This document shows positions 28,615-38,176 of a stretch of 64,000 nucleotides of DNA, piece by piece (the stretch's first letter is position 1; every line of letters begins with the position of its first letter). The DNA is from Tenacibaculum sp. MAR_2009_124 (GTDB lineage: Bacteria; Bacteroidota; Bacteroidia; Flavobacteriales; Flavobacteriaceae). The position numbers were made by a program, and so were the translations under genes. The DNA lies in contig NZ_FNSF01000005.1 of NCBI RefSeq assembly GCF_900105455.1, positions 744,001 to 808,000 of the forward strand, read 5' to 3'. The notes under the pieces are model-generated. The model searched no databases and was not told the DNA's origin. It was given only the letters and a program-made list of their open reading frames with translations.

Positions 28615-31600
28615 CTATTTCTTTACTAGCTTAGTAGTTATTTGCTTTTGACCATCATTAACCTCAAATAAGTAGATTCCTGAGTTTAATTGTGATACAT
28701 CAATATTAGGTGTAAACACACCAGATTTAACTGTTGCACCGATAGTGTTTACAATTCTATATGTTGCCTTATCAGTTCTGAATCTGGCCTTAACATTTAC
28801 GTAATTAGTAGCTGGATTTGGATACGTAATTAAATCCGAAATCACGTTGTTTTCTAATCTTTCAGTATTTGTTTCTGAAAATGCTACGTAGTTTGCAGCG
28901 TTCGCAGTGATATTTACCGTGTAATCTTCAACTTCACCATAAGAGAATGTTTCACAAGCTGTTTGAGAAGCATTCCACTTCATTGAAACACGCATTCTAG
29001 TTTGTCCTAAAACTGCCGAAGAAGGTATTATTACATTCTCACTTAAATTTCCTGAACTTGCTGAAACTCCTGTTGCTACTTTTTCGCTACTAGAGAACGT
29101 ACCATCACGATTATAATCGATCCAAACCGCCCAGTGCTCTGTATACGAAGTACTTCTAAATCCAACGCTAAATACTAATGGATATGTACCTCCTCTACCA
29201 ACAGTAGCAATCTTATCAGTATAATCTCTATACCCACTATCGTTTCCTGATGTATTTGTCATTCCTCCAAAAGCCACATAATCGATCCACTCATAACTTG
29301 AGTTGTTTCCTTTTGAAGCACAATAGTTAACCGGTATTGCCTGAGTTGTAACACTTACAATATTACTTGAAGCTGATTCGTTTCCAGCTGCATCTTTCGC
29401 TTTTACAGAAAATGAATATGTGCTGTTGGCTGTTAAACCAGTAACATTATATGTAGTTCCCGTAACTGTGACTATTTTTGTCGTTCCTTGGTAAACATCA
29501 TATCCGGTTACTCCAACATTATCTGTGGAAGCTGTCCAGCTTAATGAGGTTGTAGTTTGAGTTGTATTTGAAGCCGTTAAACTTGCTGGTGCAGTAGGTG
29601 CCTGAGTATCTGAACCTCCAGAAGTTGCTACAGATAAGTCATCAACCGCAATATCACTTGACCAACCATTACCTGTTTTACCTACGATTCTTAATTTTAC
29701 TGTACCTCCTGCATAAGATGCAAGATCTACAGAATCAGAATTCCATTGATTTCCTTTACTACCAGAAGCAGTCCAAAGATCTGCCCAAGTAGTTCCATCC
29801 GAAGAGCCTTGAACGGTTAAAGTTCCTATATTATTACCGAACAGATGGTTTTTAAAGCTAAATGATGCTGAAGTAGCCGATGATAAATCAAAACAAGGAC
29901 TCTCTAAAATTGCCGTGGCATTATGTCCTATTTGACCTGCACTATTATTCGTTGAGGCTTCTAAGAACAAATAAAAAGATCCTTCACTTGCTGAACTTGG
30001 TCCAGTACCTGAAGAAGGAGTACTTCCACTTTTTCTTACCCAGTTCCCATCATCACCAGTTATCTGGATCCAACCATCACCAGACTCAAACCCTTGACCA
30101 TATGGAAATGTACTTACGGTTGAAGAACAGCTAATTGGTGGCACATCAGGAGTTGTAAAATTAACAGACGCACTATATGCTGAGCTCCCTGAAGAACACT
30201 TACTACGAACTTGAGCTTCATAAGAAGTTAAAGGAGATAATGCCGTTAACGATGTTGATGTTCCTGAAACAGCATTAGTTGTCCAAGTACTTGTCCCTAC
30301 CTGACGATATCTTACATCGTAAGATGCACCTGTAACCACAGACCAAGAAACCGTTGCGCTTGACGACGCTACATCTGATGCATTTACTCCTGTTGGAACC
30401 GTTGCATCACAAACAGAGGTTCCTGTAGTTCCTGTTACGATTAACGTAAAGTTTTGACTTCCTCCTGTTAAATTTCCTTTATGTGTAACTGTAATTGTAT
30501 AAGTTCCTGAAGCATTCGCTACATCAACTCTTTCAAATGGATCGACATTGTTGTCTTGCTTCGCACTTGTTGTTGGTCCTGTCAACTTATATGGTAAATA
30601 GCTAGTACCTGATTTAGCAACTCTAATATCTAAATCGTTTACTAAAACTGGTGTAGTTACATTCACAGTTCCTGTATTTGCAGTACCTGGTCTATCTGTC
30701 CAAGAAATTGAAGCTAATAATGGGCTTGTTCCATCAGAATCAACCGTAATAGTATATGTTTGACCAGAACTTAAACTAAGTTCTTCAACTCTTGATTGAT
30801 TTCCTTTTTGCGTAATTGCTTCCGCTGCTTTTTTCACATTCAGTAACCCCCATCCGTAAACTGCATCAGGTCCTGAAGCTCCAGCATCATCTGCTGTATG
30901 TAGCGCCAATCCTTTTAATGTCGCAGCTCTCATAAAAGAACCCTGTGTATTATTGTAGTGCTCTTGTAATAACAATAAAGAACCCGTAACGTTCGGAGAG
31001 GCCATAGACGTTCCAGTTAAGTTTCCATATGCACTATCGCTACTCTCCAATGAAGAGTATAAGCTAGTTCCATTTCCAGTAATATCTGGTTTTATACGAA
31101 AATCATCAGTTGGACCTTCACTACTTGAGCTGTTTATTGTAACCGAAATTAGGTTACCATTAGCATCAACATTAGCATCGTTTGCATTTGCTACAACTAA
31201 ATTATTTTTAGTGGTAGAATGCCCTGATAACTTATCATAAGAAGAGTTTCCATTTAAAGGGCTCCCATTAGAAGTATTATCATTTCCATCATTACCCGCA
31301 GCAACAACCATAAGGTATTGCGGAGCATTAAACATGATTTCATCCCAATCACGTGATACTCCAATATACGCTCCAAAATAATAGTCAGGAATTTGACTAG
31401 CCCTGTAACCATATGAATGGTTTGAAACCAACATTCCATTCGCTGCAGCTGTTGTAGCTTCGGATGTATCACTGTTCCAGTCATAACCAACTGCTTTAGC
31501 ATGTGGTGCCATTCCTTTAGCCGATGCTGTCACACCCGATGCCATAATAGTACCAGTAACATGAGCCGCATGAAAGTTTACAGAAGCACTACCGTCACCC

Positions 31601-32064
31601 ACAGTAAAACGATTTGTTCCACCAGCACCATCATATTCTCTATGTGTTGCTCGAGCAATTCCTCCGTCCCAAACGTGAGCCGATAAATTTTGCCCCATTA
31701 AGTTAAGACCAAGAGAACCTCCAGTGTTTAAGTGATTTGCTCTTGTAGATTTGGCCGCTGCCGCATTAAAAGTTGTGTAATAAATGGGTTTACCATCAAC
31801 AACCTTTTGCAGTTCAACCAAACTACCATCTTTTGTTGTGAACTTTGTTTGCCATCCCTTTTGTTTGGCTAATAATAAAGCTTTTTGTTTTTCTTCCGAA
31901 GCCTTTCTTTGAAGATTTTGCTTCAGGTTTTCGAGTTTTGTTAAGTTGTATCCTTTACGGATTTGTTCAACTTCACTTTTGTTTTGCGCTTGCATTTGTG
32001 AATTAAGGCCTAGCCCGATAAACACACCAGCAACCACAAGACTTTTAAAGTACTTGTGTTTCAT
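28615..32064 (-). CDS. S8 subtilisin-like serine peptidase 3 with a MAM module, T9SS cargo
   Basis: A 1149-residue paralog. Signal peptide to about residue 27. Catalytic Asp133 (VWDGG), His165 (FHAAHVTGT), Asn258 (AAGNDGNDN) and Ser353 (GTSMASPNVTGS). Downstream: beta domain (about 425-545), FN3 (about 555-642), then a MAM domain (about 648-813) where its paralogs have a GEVED, FN3 (about 820-905), GEVED (about 910-1050) and sorting domain (YPNPATNY). The replacement of one GEVED by a MAM nearly identical to that of the next gene points to module exchange between neighbours. It has the TATATTTGGCAT promoter. Confidence 0.93.
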   Translation of the reverse strand: MKHKYFKSLVVAGVFIGLGLNSQMQAQNKSEVEQIRKGYNLTKLENLKQNLQRKASEEKQKALLLAKQKGWQTKFTTKDGSLVELQKVVDGKPIYYTTFNAAAAKSTRANHLNTGGSLGLNLMGQNLSAHVWDGGIARATHREYDGAGGTNRFTVGDGSASVNFHAAHVTGTIMASGVTASAKGMAPHAKAVGYDWNSDTSEATTAAANGMLVSNHSYGYRASQIPDYYFGAYIGVSRDWDEIMFNAPQYLMVVAAGNDGNDNTSNGSPLNGNSSYDKLSGHSTTKNNLVVANANDANVDANGNLISVTINSSSSEGPTDDFRIKPDITGNGTSLYSSLESSDSAYGNLTGTSMASPNVTGSLLLLQEHYNNTQGSFMRAATLKGLALHTADDAGASGPDAVYGWGLLNVKKAAEAITQKGNQSRVEELSLSSGQTYTITVDSDGTSPLLASISWTDRPGTANTGTVNVTTPVLVNDLDIRVAKSGTSYLPYKLTGPTTSAKQDNNVDPFERVDVANASGTYTITVTHKGNLTGGSQNFTLIVTGTTGTSVCDATVPTGVNASDVASSSATVSWSVVTGASYDVRYRQVGTSTWTTNAVSGTSTSLTALSPLTSYEAQVRSKCSSGSSAYSASVNFTTPDVPPISCSSTVSTFPYGQGFESGDGWIQITGDDGNWVRKSGSTPSSGTGPSSASEGSFYLFLEASTNNSAGQIGHNATAILESPCFDLSSATSASFSFKNHLFGNNIGTLTVQGSSDGTTWADLWTASGSKGNQWNSDSVDLASYAGGTVKLRIVGKTGNGWSSDIAVDDLSVATSGGSDTQAPTAPASLTASNTTQTTTSLSWTASTDNVGVTGYDVYQGTTKIVTVTGTTYNVTGLTANSTYSFSVKAKDAAGNESASSNIVSVTTQAIPVNYCASKGNNSSYEWIDYVAFGGMTNTSGNDSGYRDYTDKIATVGRGGTYPLVFSVGFRSTSYTEHWAVWIDYNRDGTFSSSEKVATGVSASSGNLSENVIIPSSAVLGQTRMRVSMKWNASQTACETFSYGEVEDYTVNITANAANYVAFSETNTERLENNVISDLITYPNPATNYVNVKARFRTDKATYRIVNTIGATVKSGVFTPNIDVSQLNSGIYLFEVNDGQKQITTKLVKK

Positions 32065-32157
32065 TGTAAGAAGGGTTTTAATTTAGTTTTGTTCGATTAT
32101 TATTACTTATCTGTTAATAAAACTCAATAATTCATAATATTTTCGCCAAAACAATGC

Positions 32158-32165
32158 CAAATATA
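32158..32165 (-). promoter_or_regulatory. -7 box of S8 peptidase 3
   Basis: Minus strand TATATTTG then GCAT, identical to the box before S8 peptidase 2, about 94 bp upstream of the start codon. Confidence 0.6.
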
Positions 32166-32392
32166 TATATTTTTTTTAACAAAAAAATAACTATTTACGA
32201 AAACACGATAACGATTTCGAACTCAAAACACCTTAACCCTAGTGATTATGTAGATTTTACAACTACTTACACACCTTTTTAATAAGTTCATAACACAGCA
32301 TAATTTGCGTTTTTTGCAAAAATTAAACGTTTTTTATAGTAAAATCGTTCCTTATTCGGGAACTATTTGCCCCAATTCGTTTGCATAAAATG

Positions 32393-32422
32393 AAAAAAGC
32401 TCGAGAAAACCCCGAGCTTTTT
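32393..32422 (-). terminator. Intrinsic terminator after M43 peptidase 1
   Basis: Minus-strand hairpin aaaaagctcg / cgagcttttt (32394-32403 / 32413-32422) ending in a T-run. Confidence 0.85.
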
Positions 32423-32446
32423 AGCATATATGTTGTCTGTTAAAAC

Positions 32447-35131
32447 CTATTTCTTAACTAATTTCGTCGTCATCGGTTTTTGACCATCATTAACCTCTAA
32501 AATATAAACTCCAGAGTTGAGTGATGATATATCAATGTTAGATTTTAATTTCCCTGATTTCACAACACTTCCTATTGTATTTGTAATTCTATAGGTTACA
32601 TTTTCTAATCTAAATCCAACCTTTACATTGATGAAGTTTGTTGCAGGATTTGGGTATGTCATTAAATCTACATTATTTTCGAATCTTAACTGCTCAGCAT
32701 CAACTACCTCTCCTATTTTTGCCGAACTTGAAGTAATATTAACTGTGTAATCTTCAACTTCTCCATAAGAAAAACTTTCACAAGCAGATTGAGAAGCATT
32801 CCATTTCATAGAAACCCTCATTCTAGTTTGACCCAAAGAAGCACTTGAAGGAATAGAAACGTTATAACTTAAATTGCCTGAACTTGTTGAAGATCCTGAA
32901 GCTACCTTTTCGCTGCTAGAAAAAGTTCCATCTTTATTATAGTCAATCCAAATTGCCCAATACTCGTTATATGAAGTACTTCTAAAACCTGCACTTACCA
33001 ATAATTGATTCGTTGTTCCTCTTCCAACGGTAGCTACTTTACTCGTATTATCTTTATAACCTCCGTCATTTCCAGAACTATTTGTCATTCCCCCAAAAGA
33101 AACATAATCAATCCATTCATAACTCGAATTATTTCCTTTTGAAGTACAATAAGAAACTGTATTACCCAATGTTGTTGCAGTAACACTCCCTGCTCCAGAT
33201 TCATTTCCAGCAGCATCCAATGCTCTCACTGAAAACGTATATGCTGTATTCGCCGCTAGCCCTGTTGCATTGTATGAAGTTCCAGTTACAGAATTAATTT
33301 TTGTAGATCCATTATAAACATCATATTTCGTTACTCCAACATTATCAGTTGAGGCTGTCCAACTTAAACTTATACTCGTTTGTGCTATGTTAGAAGCCGT
33401 TACATTTCCTGGTGTTGTTGGAGCTTGAGTATCTGCTTGAGCAGCACCAATTACTACAGTATAATCTTCAGTTTCTCCGTAATTATAAGTACCACAAGAA
33501 CTTGGTATTGCATTGTATCTTAAAATAACACGCATTCGTGTAGCTCCTTCCGAAGCGCCTGCTGGTACTGTAAAAGTTCCGCTTACCGATGTGTCTTTCG
33601 AAGCGGCCTTTGTCCATACAGTTTCACCTGTATCGGCAAAATCACCATCTTTATTATAATCAATGAACACGCCATACCCTTCACTATAAATAGTTCCTGT
33701 CCACTTTGGAGTAATAGATATTGTATGAGAAGTAGACTTTGCTAAGTTTGTTGATATTGATGTGTGATCAGTATAGCCATTCCCCGCTCCAGAAGCATTG
33801 TTAATTGAGCCTAACTGAACTCTTTGAATATACTCATCAGCAACACTATTTCCTTTTGAAGCGCAATATGAAATTGTAACTGCTGTTGTTGTAAAACTGT
33901 TAGAATTAGAGTACGATGAATTTGCCCCATCAGAACATTTACTACGAACTTGAACTTGATATTGAGTTGAAGCTGACAATCCGCTTAAAGACGTTGATGT
34001 TCCCGATACTCCGTTTGTAGTCCACGTGCTAGTTCCAGATTGACGATATCTTACATCATACGTTGCTCCTGAAACAGCTGACCAAGAAACTGTAGCTCCT
34101 GAAGAAGTAATTGACGATACAGTTATACCAGTCGGAACTGTTGCTGTACAGTTACTTCCTCCTCCTGTTTTATCAGATAAGGCTAAACTTCTTCTCACTC
34201 CTCCTGATTCTAAAACTGTACGCATTCTGTTCTTTTGTCCAGAAGTAAATAAGTTCATACAAGTATCATCAGAATAATCCATATAATTTTCAACCATATC
34301 GGCTGAACCACAAGATGAATGATTTGATGAACATCCGTAGTTAGCAGCATCAGATTCTGGAGTATCCGATACGAAGTCATCAACTCCACATCCTCCATCA
34401 CCCCAAATATGACGTAAGTTTAAATAGTGCCCTATTTCATGAGTTGTAGTTCTACCTTTATCGAAAGGAGCTGATAAATAGAATCCAGATCCTTTATCAG
34501 AACTACCAAAATATTGAGGACTCATAACAACTCCATCGGTAGCAGCTGCGCCTCCTGGGAACTGTGCATATCCTAAAATTCCACCCCCAATATTACAAAC
34601 CCACATATTTAAATATTCAGCAGGGTTCCATGGATTAACTCCACCTTGAGAAGATTTTTTCATTGCATCATTCGTACCCCAAGATGTTTTTGAAGAAGAT
34701 TTTCTTGTAACACCATTGGTAGCGTTTCCGCTAGGATCAACTTGGGCCAAATAAAATTCAATTTGAGTATCACTCGCTTGTGACCATTTGTTTGTTTGAT
34801 CTGAGTTCGTTCTTCTGTAATCTTCATTAATCACATCAATCTGCGATTGAATTTGGGCTTGACTTATGTTTTCTTGAGAATTACTATAAATAACATGAAC
34901 AACAACAGGTATTTTAATAATGTTTCCTACAACTTCTCTACCTGGATGCCCCATCATTCTCACCTTTTCTTGAGTGAAAGTTTCAATTTGAAGCATTCTT
35001 TGTTTTAATTGAGGATCTTTTGATTGTCTATACTCTAAGTTATGCATAGTATGACAATTTCGTTTGTCTTGGGCAAGCAAAGCACCCACAAAAAACCAGC
35101 ACAAAAGTGCCAAAGTAATTTTTGGTTTCAT
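32447..35131 (-). CDS. M43 (pappalysin/cytophagalysin-type) zinc metallopeptidase 1, T9SS cargo
   Basis: An 894-residue secreted metzincin. Signal peptide to about residue 20 (ALLAQ). Catalytic domain about 70-320 with the extended zinc motif HEIGHYLNLRH at 231-241 (ligands His231, His235, His241; catalytic Glu232), paired cysteines around CGVDDFVSDTPESD, and the Met-turn YMDYSDDTCMN. Then FN3 (about 330-415), GEVED (about 422-560), FN3 (about 567-655), GEVED (about 660-800) and a sorting domain (YPNPATNF). The FN3/GEVED tail is the same set as in the S8 enzymes beside it, although the catalytic family is different. Own promoter box and terminator. Confidence 0.93.
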   Translation of the reverse strand: MKPKITLALLCWFFVGALLAQDKRNCHTMHNLEYRQSKDPQLKQRMLQIETFTQEKVRMMGHPGREVVGNIIKIPVVVHVIYSNSQENISQAQIQSQIDVINEDYRRTNSDQTNKWSQASDTQIEFYLAQVDPSGNATNGVTRKSSSKTSWGTNDAMKKSSQGGVNPWNPAEYLNMWVCNIGGGILGYAQFPGGAAATDGVVMSPQYFGSSDKGSGFYLSAPFDKGRTTTHEIGHYLNLRHIWGDGGCGVDDFVSDTPESDAANYGCSSNHSSCGSADMVENYMDYSDDTCMNLFTSGQKNRMRTVLESGGVRRSLALSDKTGGGSNCTATVPTGITVSSITSSGATVSWSAVSGATYDVRYRQSGTSTWTTNGVSGTSTSLSGLSASTQYQVQVRSKCSDGANSSYSNSNSFTTTAVTISYCASKGNSVADEYIQRVQLGSINNASGAGNGYTDHTSISTNLAKSTSHTISITPKWTGTIYSEGYGVFIDYNKDGDFADTGETVWTKAASKDTSVSGTFTVPAGASEGATRMRVILRYNAIPSSCGTYNYGETEDYTVVIGAAQADTQAPTTPGNVTASNIAQTSISLSWTASTDNVGVTKYDVYNGSTKINSVTGTSYNATGLAANTAYTFSVRALDAAGNESGAGSVTATTLGNTVSYCTSKGNNSSYEWIDYVSFGGMTNSSGNDGGYKDNTSKVATVGRGTTNQLLVSAGFRSTSYNEYWAIWIDYNKDGTFSSSEKVASGSSTSSGNLSYNVSIPSSASLGQTRMRVSMKWNASQSACESFSYGEVEDYTVNITSSSAKIGEVVDAEQLRFENNVDLMTYPNPATNFINVKVGFRLENVTYRITNTIGSVVKSGKLKSNIDISSLNSGVYILEVNDGQKPMTTKLVKK

Positions 35132-35200
35132 TTTAGAAGGGTTTTAATTTAATGTTTTTAGTTTTCAAAATAAATCACAAAAAAATCATGATTTACATAT

Positions 35201-35208
35201 CAAAGATA
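35201..35208 (-). promoter_or_regulatory. -7 box of M43 peptidase 1
   Basis: Minus strand TATCTTTG, matching TAnnTTTG, about 70 bp upstream of the start codon. Confidence 0.5.
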
Positions 35209-35260
35209 TGTTTTTTTATTAAAAACACAACAAAAACAATATTAACCTACCAATAAAACA

Positions 35261-35286
35261 AAAAAAGCCCAGATAAAATCTGAGCT
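35261..35286 (-). terminator. Intrinsic terminator after M43 peptidase 2
   Basis: Minus-strand hairpin agctcagat / atctgggct (one mismatch; 35278-35286 / 35266-35274) followed by seven T. Confidence 0.82.
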
Positions 35287-35321
35287 TCCTATACATCAAT
35301 CCAATTATTCACTAGGAGAAA

Positions 35322-38021
35322 TTAATTCTTAATAAATTTAGTTTTGAATATTTTTTGAGTATCGTTAACTTCTAAAACATAAATTCCAGCATTTAGTTTC
35401 GAAACATCAATATTTTTATTTAACACGTTAGAATCTAAAACAACCGTTCCCAAAGTATTTATTATTCTATATGTCGCTCCTTTAACTATTGATCTCATCT
35501 TTACTCCTAAATAGTTGTCTACTGGGTTAGGATACGTAACTACAGAAACTCCCTCTTCATAGCCTAATGTTTCAGCGTTGTCAATACTTGCCGATACATC
35601 GGTTGTATTAATACCTCTTCCAGAAAATTCTGATATATTTACCGTATAATCTTCAACTTCTCCAAAGCCAAACTTTTCGCAAGCCTTTTGAGGTGAATCG
35701 GACTTCATAGAAACTCTCATTCTAGTTCTTCCCAATTTTGCATCAGCAGGAATTATTACGTTTCTCTTTAAGTTTTTATCTTTTGACGATGAACCAGTAA
35801 CCACTTTTTCTTCGTCACTAAATGTACCGTCTTGGTTAAAATCAATCCAAATGGCCCAATGTTCTAGGTATGAAAGTGTTCTAAACGCAGCACTAAAAAT
35901 TATTTTACTTGTAGTTCCACGTTCTACATTGGCCACTTTACTTGTGAAATCGCCATACCCAGCATCACTCTTCGTTTTATTTTTCATTCCACCAAACTTC
36001 ACGAAATCAATCCATTCATAAGAAGCATTCTTTCCTTTGGATTTACAATACCTCAACTTTTTTGTTCTAACATTTAAAACATTACTAGATTCCGATTCAT
36101 TTCCAGCGGCATCCTTCGCTACTACATAAAAAGAATATCTAGTTCTAGGTGATAAATCACTTACATCTACCGAGGTTTCAGTTACCGTAGTTAGTAATTC
36201 GGAATCTTGATATACATCGTACTCCGTTACACCAACATTATCTGTTGAAGCATTCCAGTTTAATCTTAACGATATTGCCTTTACATTAGAAGCAGTTAGT
36301 TCGGTTGGCGCCGTCGGTGCTTCAGTATCACCTCCTCCAATTACAACAGTATAGTCTTCAGCTTCTCCATATGTAAAAGTACCACAAGCTTCAGGAGTTG
36401 AATTAAACCTTAAAACAACACGCATCCTTGTTGGTCCTGTTAGCGCACCTTCTGGAACTGTAAAAGTTCCTACTATTGGCGTAGTTGAAGATGGTGTTGC
36501 CGTAAACACTGTTTCTCCTTCGTCATCAAAGTCAAAATCTTGATTATAATCAATAAAAACTCCATATCCTTCGCTGAAAACAGTTCCTGGCCATTCGGGA
36601 GTAATGGTAATGGTGTGCTCGATTTCAGTTGCTAAATCAGTTGAAATTTCAGTGTAATCTGAGTATCCTGTATTGGTTTCAGATACATTATTAATGTCTC
36701 CTAACTGAACCGTTTGAATATATTCGTCACTTACATTCGTTCCGCCCGATTCACAATACATAGGAGGTGTTTCCAATGTAGTAAATGTTGCTGAAGCACT
36801 AAACTCAGAACTTTCAGATGGACAAATACTTCTCACTTGCACTTCATACTCTGTTGTTCCAGTTAAATCATTAATGATGCTTGGAATTTCTGAAGCTGTA
36901 TTTACGAGCCAATTGGTAGTTCCTGTTGGACGATATCTTATTTCATAACTTGCATTCATTACTTCACTCCAACTAATGGTTGCCTGCTCAAAAGTGACAT
37001 CAGTAATTGAAACCCCTGTTGGAGTTGATGCACTACAAGTTAAATCAGTTGTTTTATCGGATAAAGCGAGTTCATGTCGGATTCCCCCTTCTTCCAAAAC
37101 AGCTCTCATTCTGTTTTTTTGTCCTAAAGTGTATAAATTCATACAAGCGTCGTCAGAATAATCCATATAATTTTGAACCATATCTAGCGATCCACAAGAC
37201 TCATGAGTAGAAGCACACCCGAAATTAGATGCATCAGATTCTGGAGTATCTTCAACAAAGTCGTCTACTCCACATCCTCCATCACCCCAAATGTGGCGAA
37301 GATTAAAAAAATGCCCCACCTCATGGGTTGTTGTTCTTCCTTTATCGAAAGGAGTTTCTAAGTAAAACCCGGTTCCTTTATCGGAACTTCCAAAGTATTG
37401 TGGCCCCATAACTACACCATCTGTAGAAGCATCACCTCCAGGAAATTGGGCATAGCCTAAGATTCCTCCTCCAATATTACACACCCACATATTTAAATAT
37501 TCAGCTGTGTTCCATGGGTCAACCCCACCTTGTGAAGACATTTTCATCGCGTCAGCGGTTCCCCAAGATGTTCTCGTTGAAAATTTTCTAGTAACTCCAT
37601 TAGTTAAATTACCATTAGGGTCTACTTGCGCAAGATAAAATTCAACTTCAGTATCTGCGGCTTGCAACCATTCTTCAGTTTGATCGGAATTTGTTCTTCT
37701 AAAGTCTTCATTAAGAACATCAATTTGAGATTGAACTTGTTCCATACTAATATTCTGTTGATCGCTACTATAAATAATATGTACAACCACAGGTATTTGA
37801 ATTACATCTCCCACAATTTTCTGAGAATTTCCATTAATTCCCTTTATTTTGCGTTGAGTAAACTTTTCGATTTCCTCCATTTTGTCTTTAATTGAAGGGT
37901 TTTTTAACTGTCTGTAGTCAAGATTATTCATCGTATGACAGTTTCTTTTTTTCTGAGCAGATACAATACCTGCTAGAAGCAAACACAAAAGTGTTGCTAG
38001 TAATCTCTGTTTCGTTTTCAT
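35322..38021 (-). CDS. M43 zinc metallopeptidase 2, T9SS cargo
   Basis: An 899-residue paralog of the previous gene with the same domain order. Signal peptide to about residue 22 (GIVSAQ). Zinc motif HEVGHFFNLRH at 233-243, Cys-bearing CGVDDFVEDTPESD and the Met-turn YMDYSDDACMN. FN3, GEVED, FN3, GEVED and the sorting domain (YPNPVDNY) follow. The accessory domains are more acidic and more diverged than those of peptidase 1 (DFDFDDEGETVF against DGDFADTGETVW), so this duplication is older than the FN3 duplication in S8 peptidase 1. It is the upstream end of the exoenzyme cluster and faces away from the peptide-ABC ATPase gene. Confidence 0.93.
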   Translation of the reverse strand: MKTKQRLLATLLCLLLAGIVSAQKKRNCHTMNNLDYRQLKNPSIKDKMEEIEKFTQRKIKGINGNSQKIVGDVIQIPVVVHIIYSSDQQNISMEQVQSQIDVLNEDFRRTNSDQTEEWLQAADTEVEFYLAQVDPNGNLTNGVTRKFSTRTSWGTADAMKMSSQGGVDPWNTAEYLNMWVCNIGGGILGYAQFPGGDASTDGVVMGPQYFGSSDKGTGFYLETPFDKGRTTTHEVGHFFNLRHIWGDGGCGVDDFVEDTPESDASNFGCASTHESCGSLDMVQNYMDYSDDACMNLYTLGQKNRMRAVLEEGGIRHELALSDKTTDLTCSASTPTGVSITDVTFEQATISWSEVMNASYEIRYRPTGTTNWLVNTASEIPSIINDLTGTTEYEVQVRSICPSESSEFSASATFTTLETPPMYCESGGTNVSDEYIQTVQLGDINNVSETNTGYSDYTEISTDLATEIEHTITITPEWPGTVFSEGYGVFIDYNQDFDFDDEGETVFTATPSSTTPIVGTFTVPEGALTGPTRMRVVLRFNSTPEACGTFTYGEAEDYTVVIGGGDTEAPTAPTELTASNVKAISLRLNWNASTDNVGVTEYDVYQDSELLTTVTETSVDVSDLSPRTRYSFYVVAKDAAGNESESSNVLNVRTKKLRYCKSKGKNASYEWIDFVKFGGMKNKTKSDAGYGDFTSKVANVERGTTSKIIFSAAFRTLSYLEHWAIWIDFNQDGTFSDEEKVVTGSSSKDKNLKRNVIIPADAKLGRTRMRVSMKSDSPQKACEKFGFGEVEDYTVNISEFSGRGINTTDVSASIDNAETLGYEEGVSVVTYPNPVDNYLGVKMRSIVKGATYRIINTLGTVVLDSNVLNKNIDVSKLNAGIYVLEVNDTQKIFKTKFIKN

Positions 38022-38044
38022 TAATGTTTAAGTTAATTTTATAG

Positions 38045-38052
38045 CAAAATTA
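38045..38052 (-). promoter_or_regulatory. -7 box of M43 peptidase 2
   Basis: Minus strand TAATTTTG, a match to TAnnTTTG, about 24 bp upstream of the start codon, giving a short leader. Confidence 0.45.
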
Positions 38053-38110
38053 TAAAAAAAACGTTAAAATTATTTTTTATTATTTGCGTTTTACACTAAA
38101 ATGTTTCAGA

Positions 38111-38129
38111 TTTTGCGAAATACGCAAAA
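38111..38129. promoter_or_regulatory. Palindrome upstream of the peptide-ABC gene, possible operator
   Basis: ttttgcg and cgcaaaa form a perfect 7-base inverted repeat with a 5-base spacer. It lies 23 bp before the plus-strand -7 box at 38152-38159 and between the divergent M43 and ABC genes. It could bind a dimeric regulator of either gene; no known family site is recognised. Confidence 0.4.
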
Positions 38130-38151
38130 CACTGATTTTGAGTATTAAGCT

Positions 38152-38159
38152 TATATTTG
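38152..38159 (+). promoter_or_regulatory. -7 box of the peptide-ABC gene
   Basis: TATATTTG, a perfect TAnnTTTG match, 17 bp before the ATG. Confidence 0.6.
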
Positions 38160-38176
38160 TTCAAAAAGACATATAG

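Larger units (their letters stand above)
32065..32446. other. Intergenic region upstream of S8 peptidase 3
   Basis: 382 bp holding the -7 box at 32158-32165 and the terminator of the first M43 gene at 32393-32422. The part between is very AT-rich with ttgcg/gcaa motifs near 32307-32320; nothing else recognised. Confidence 0.4.
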
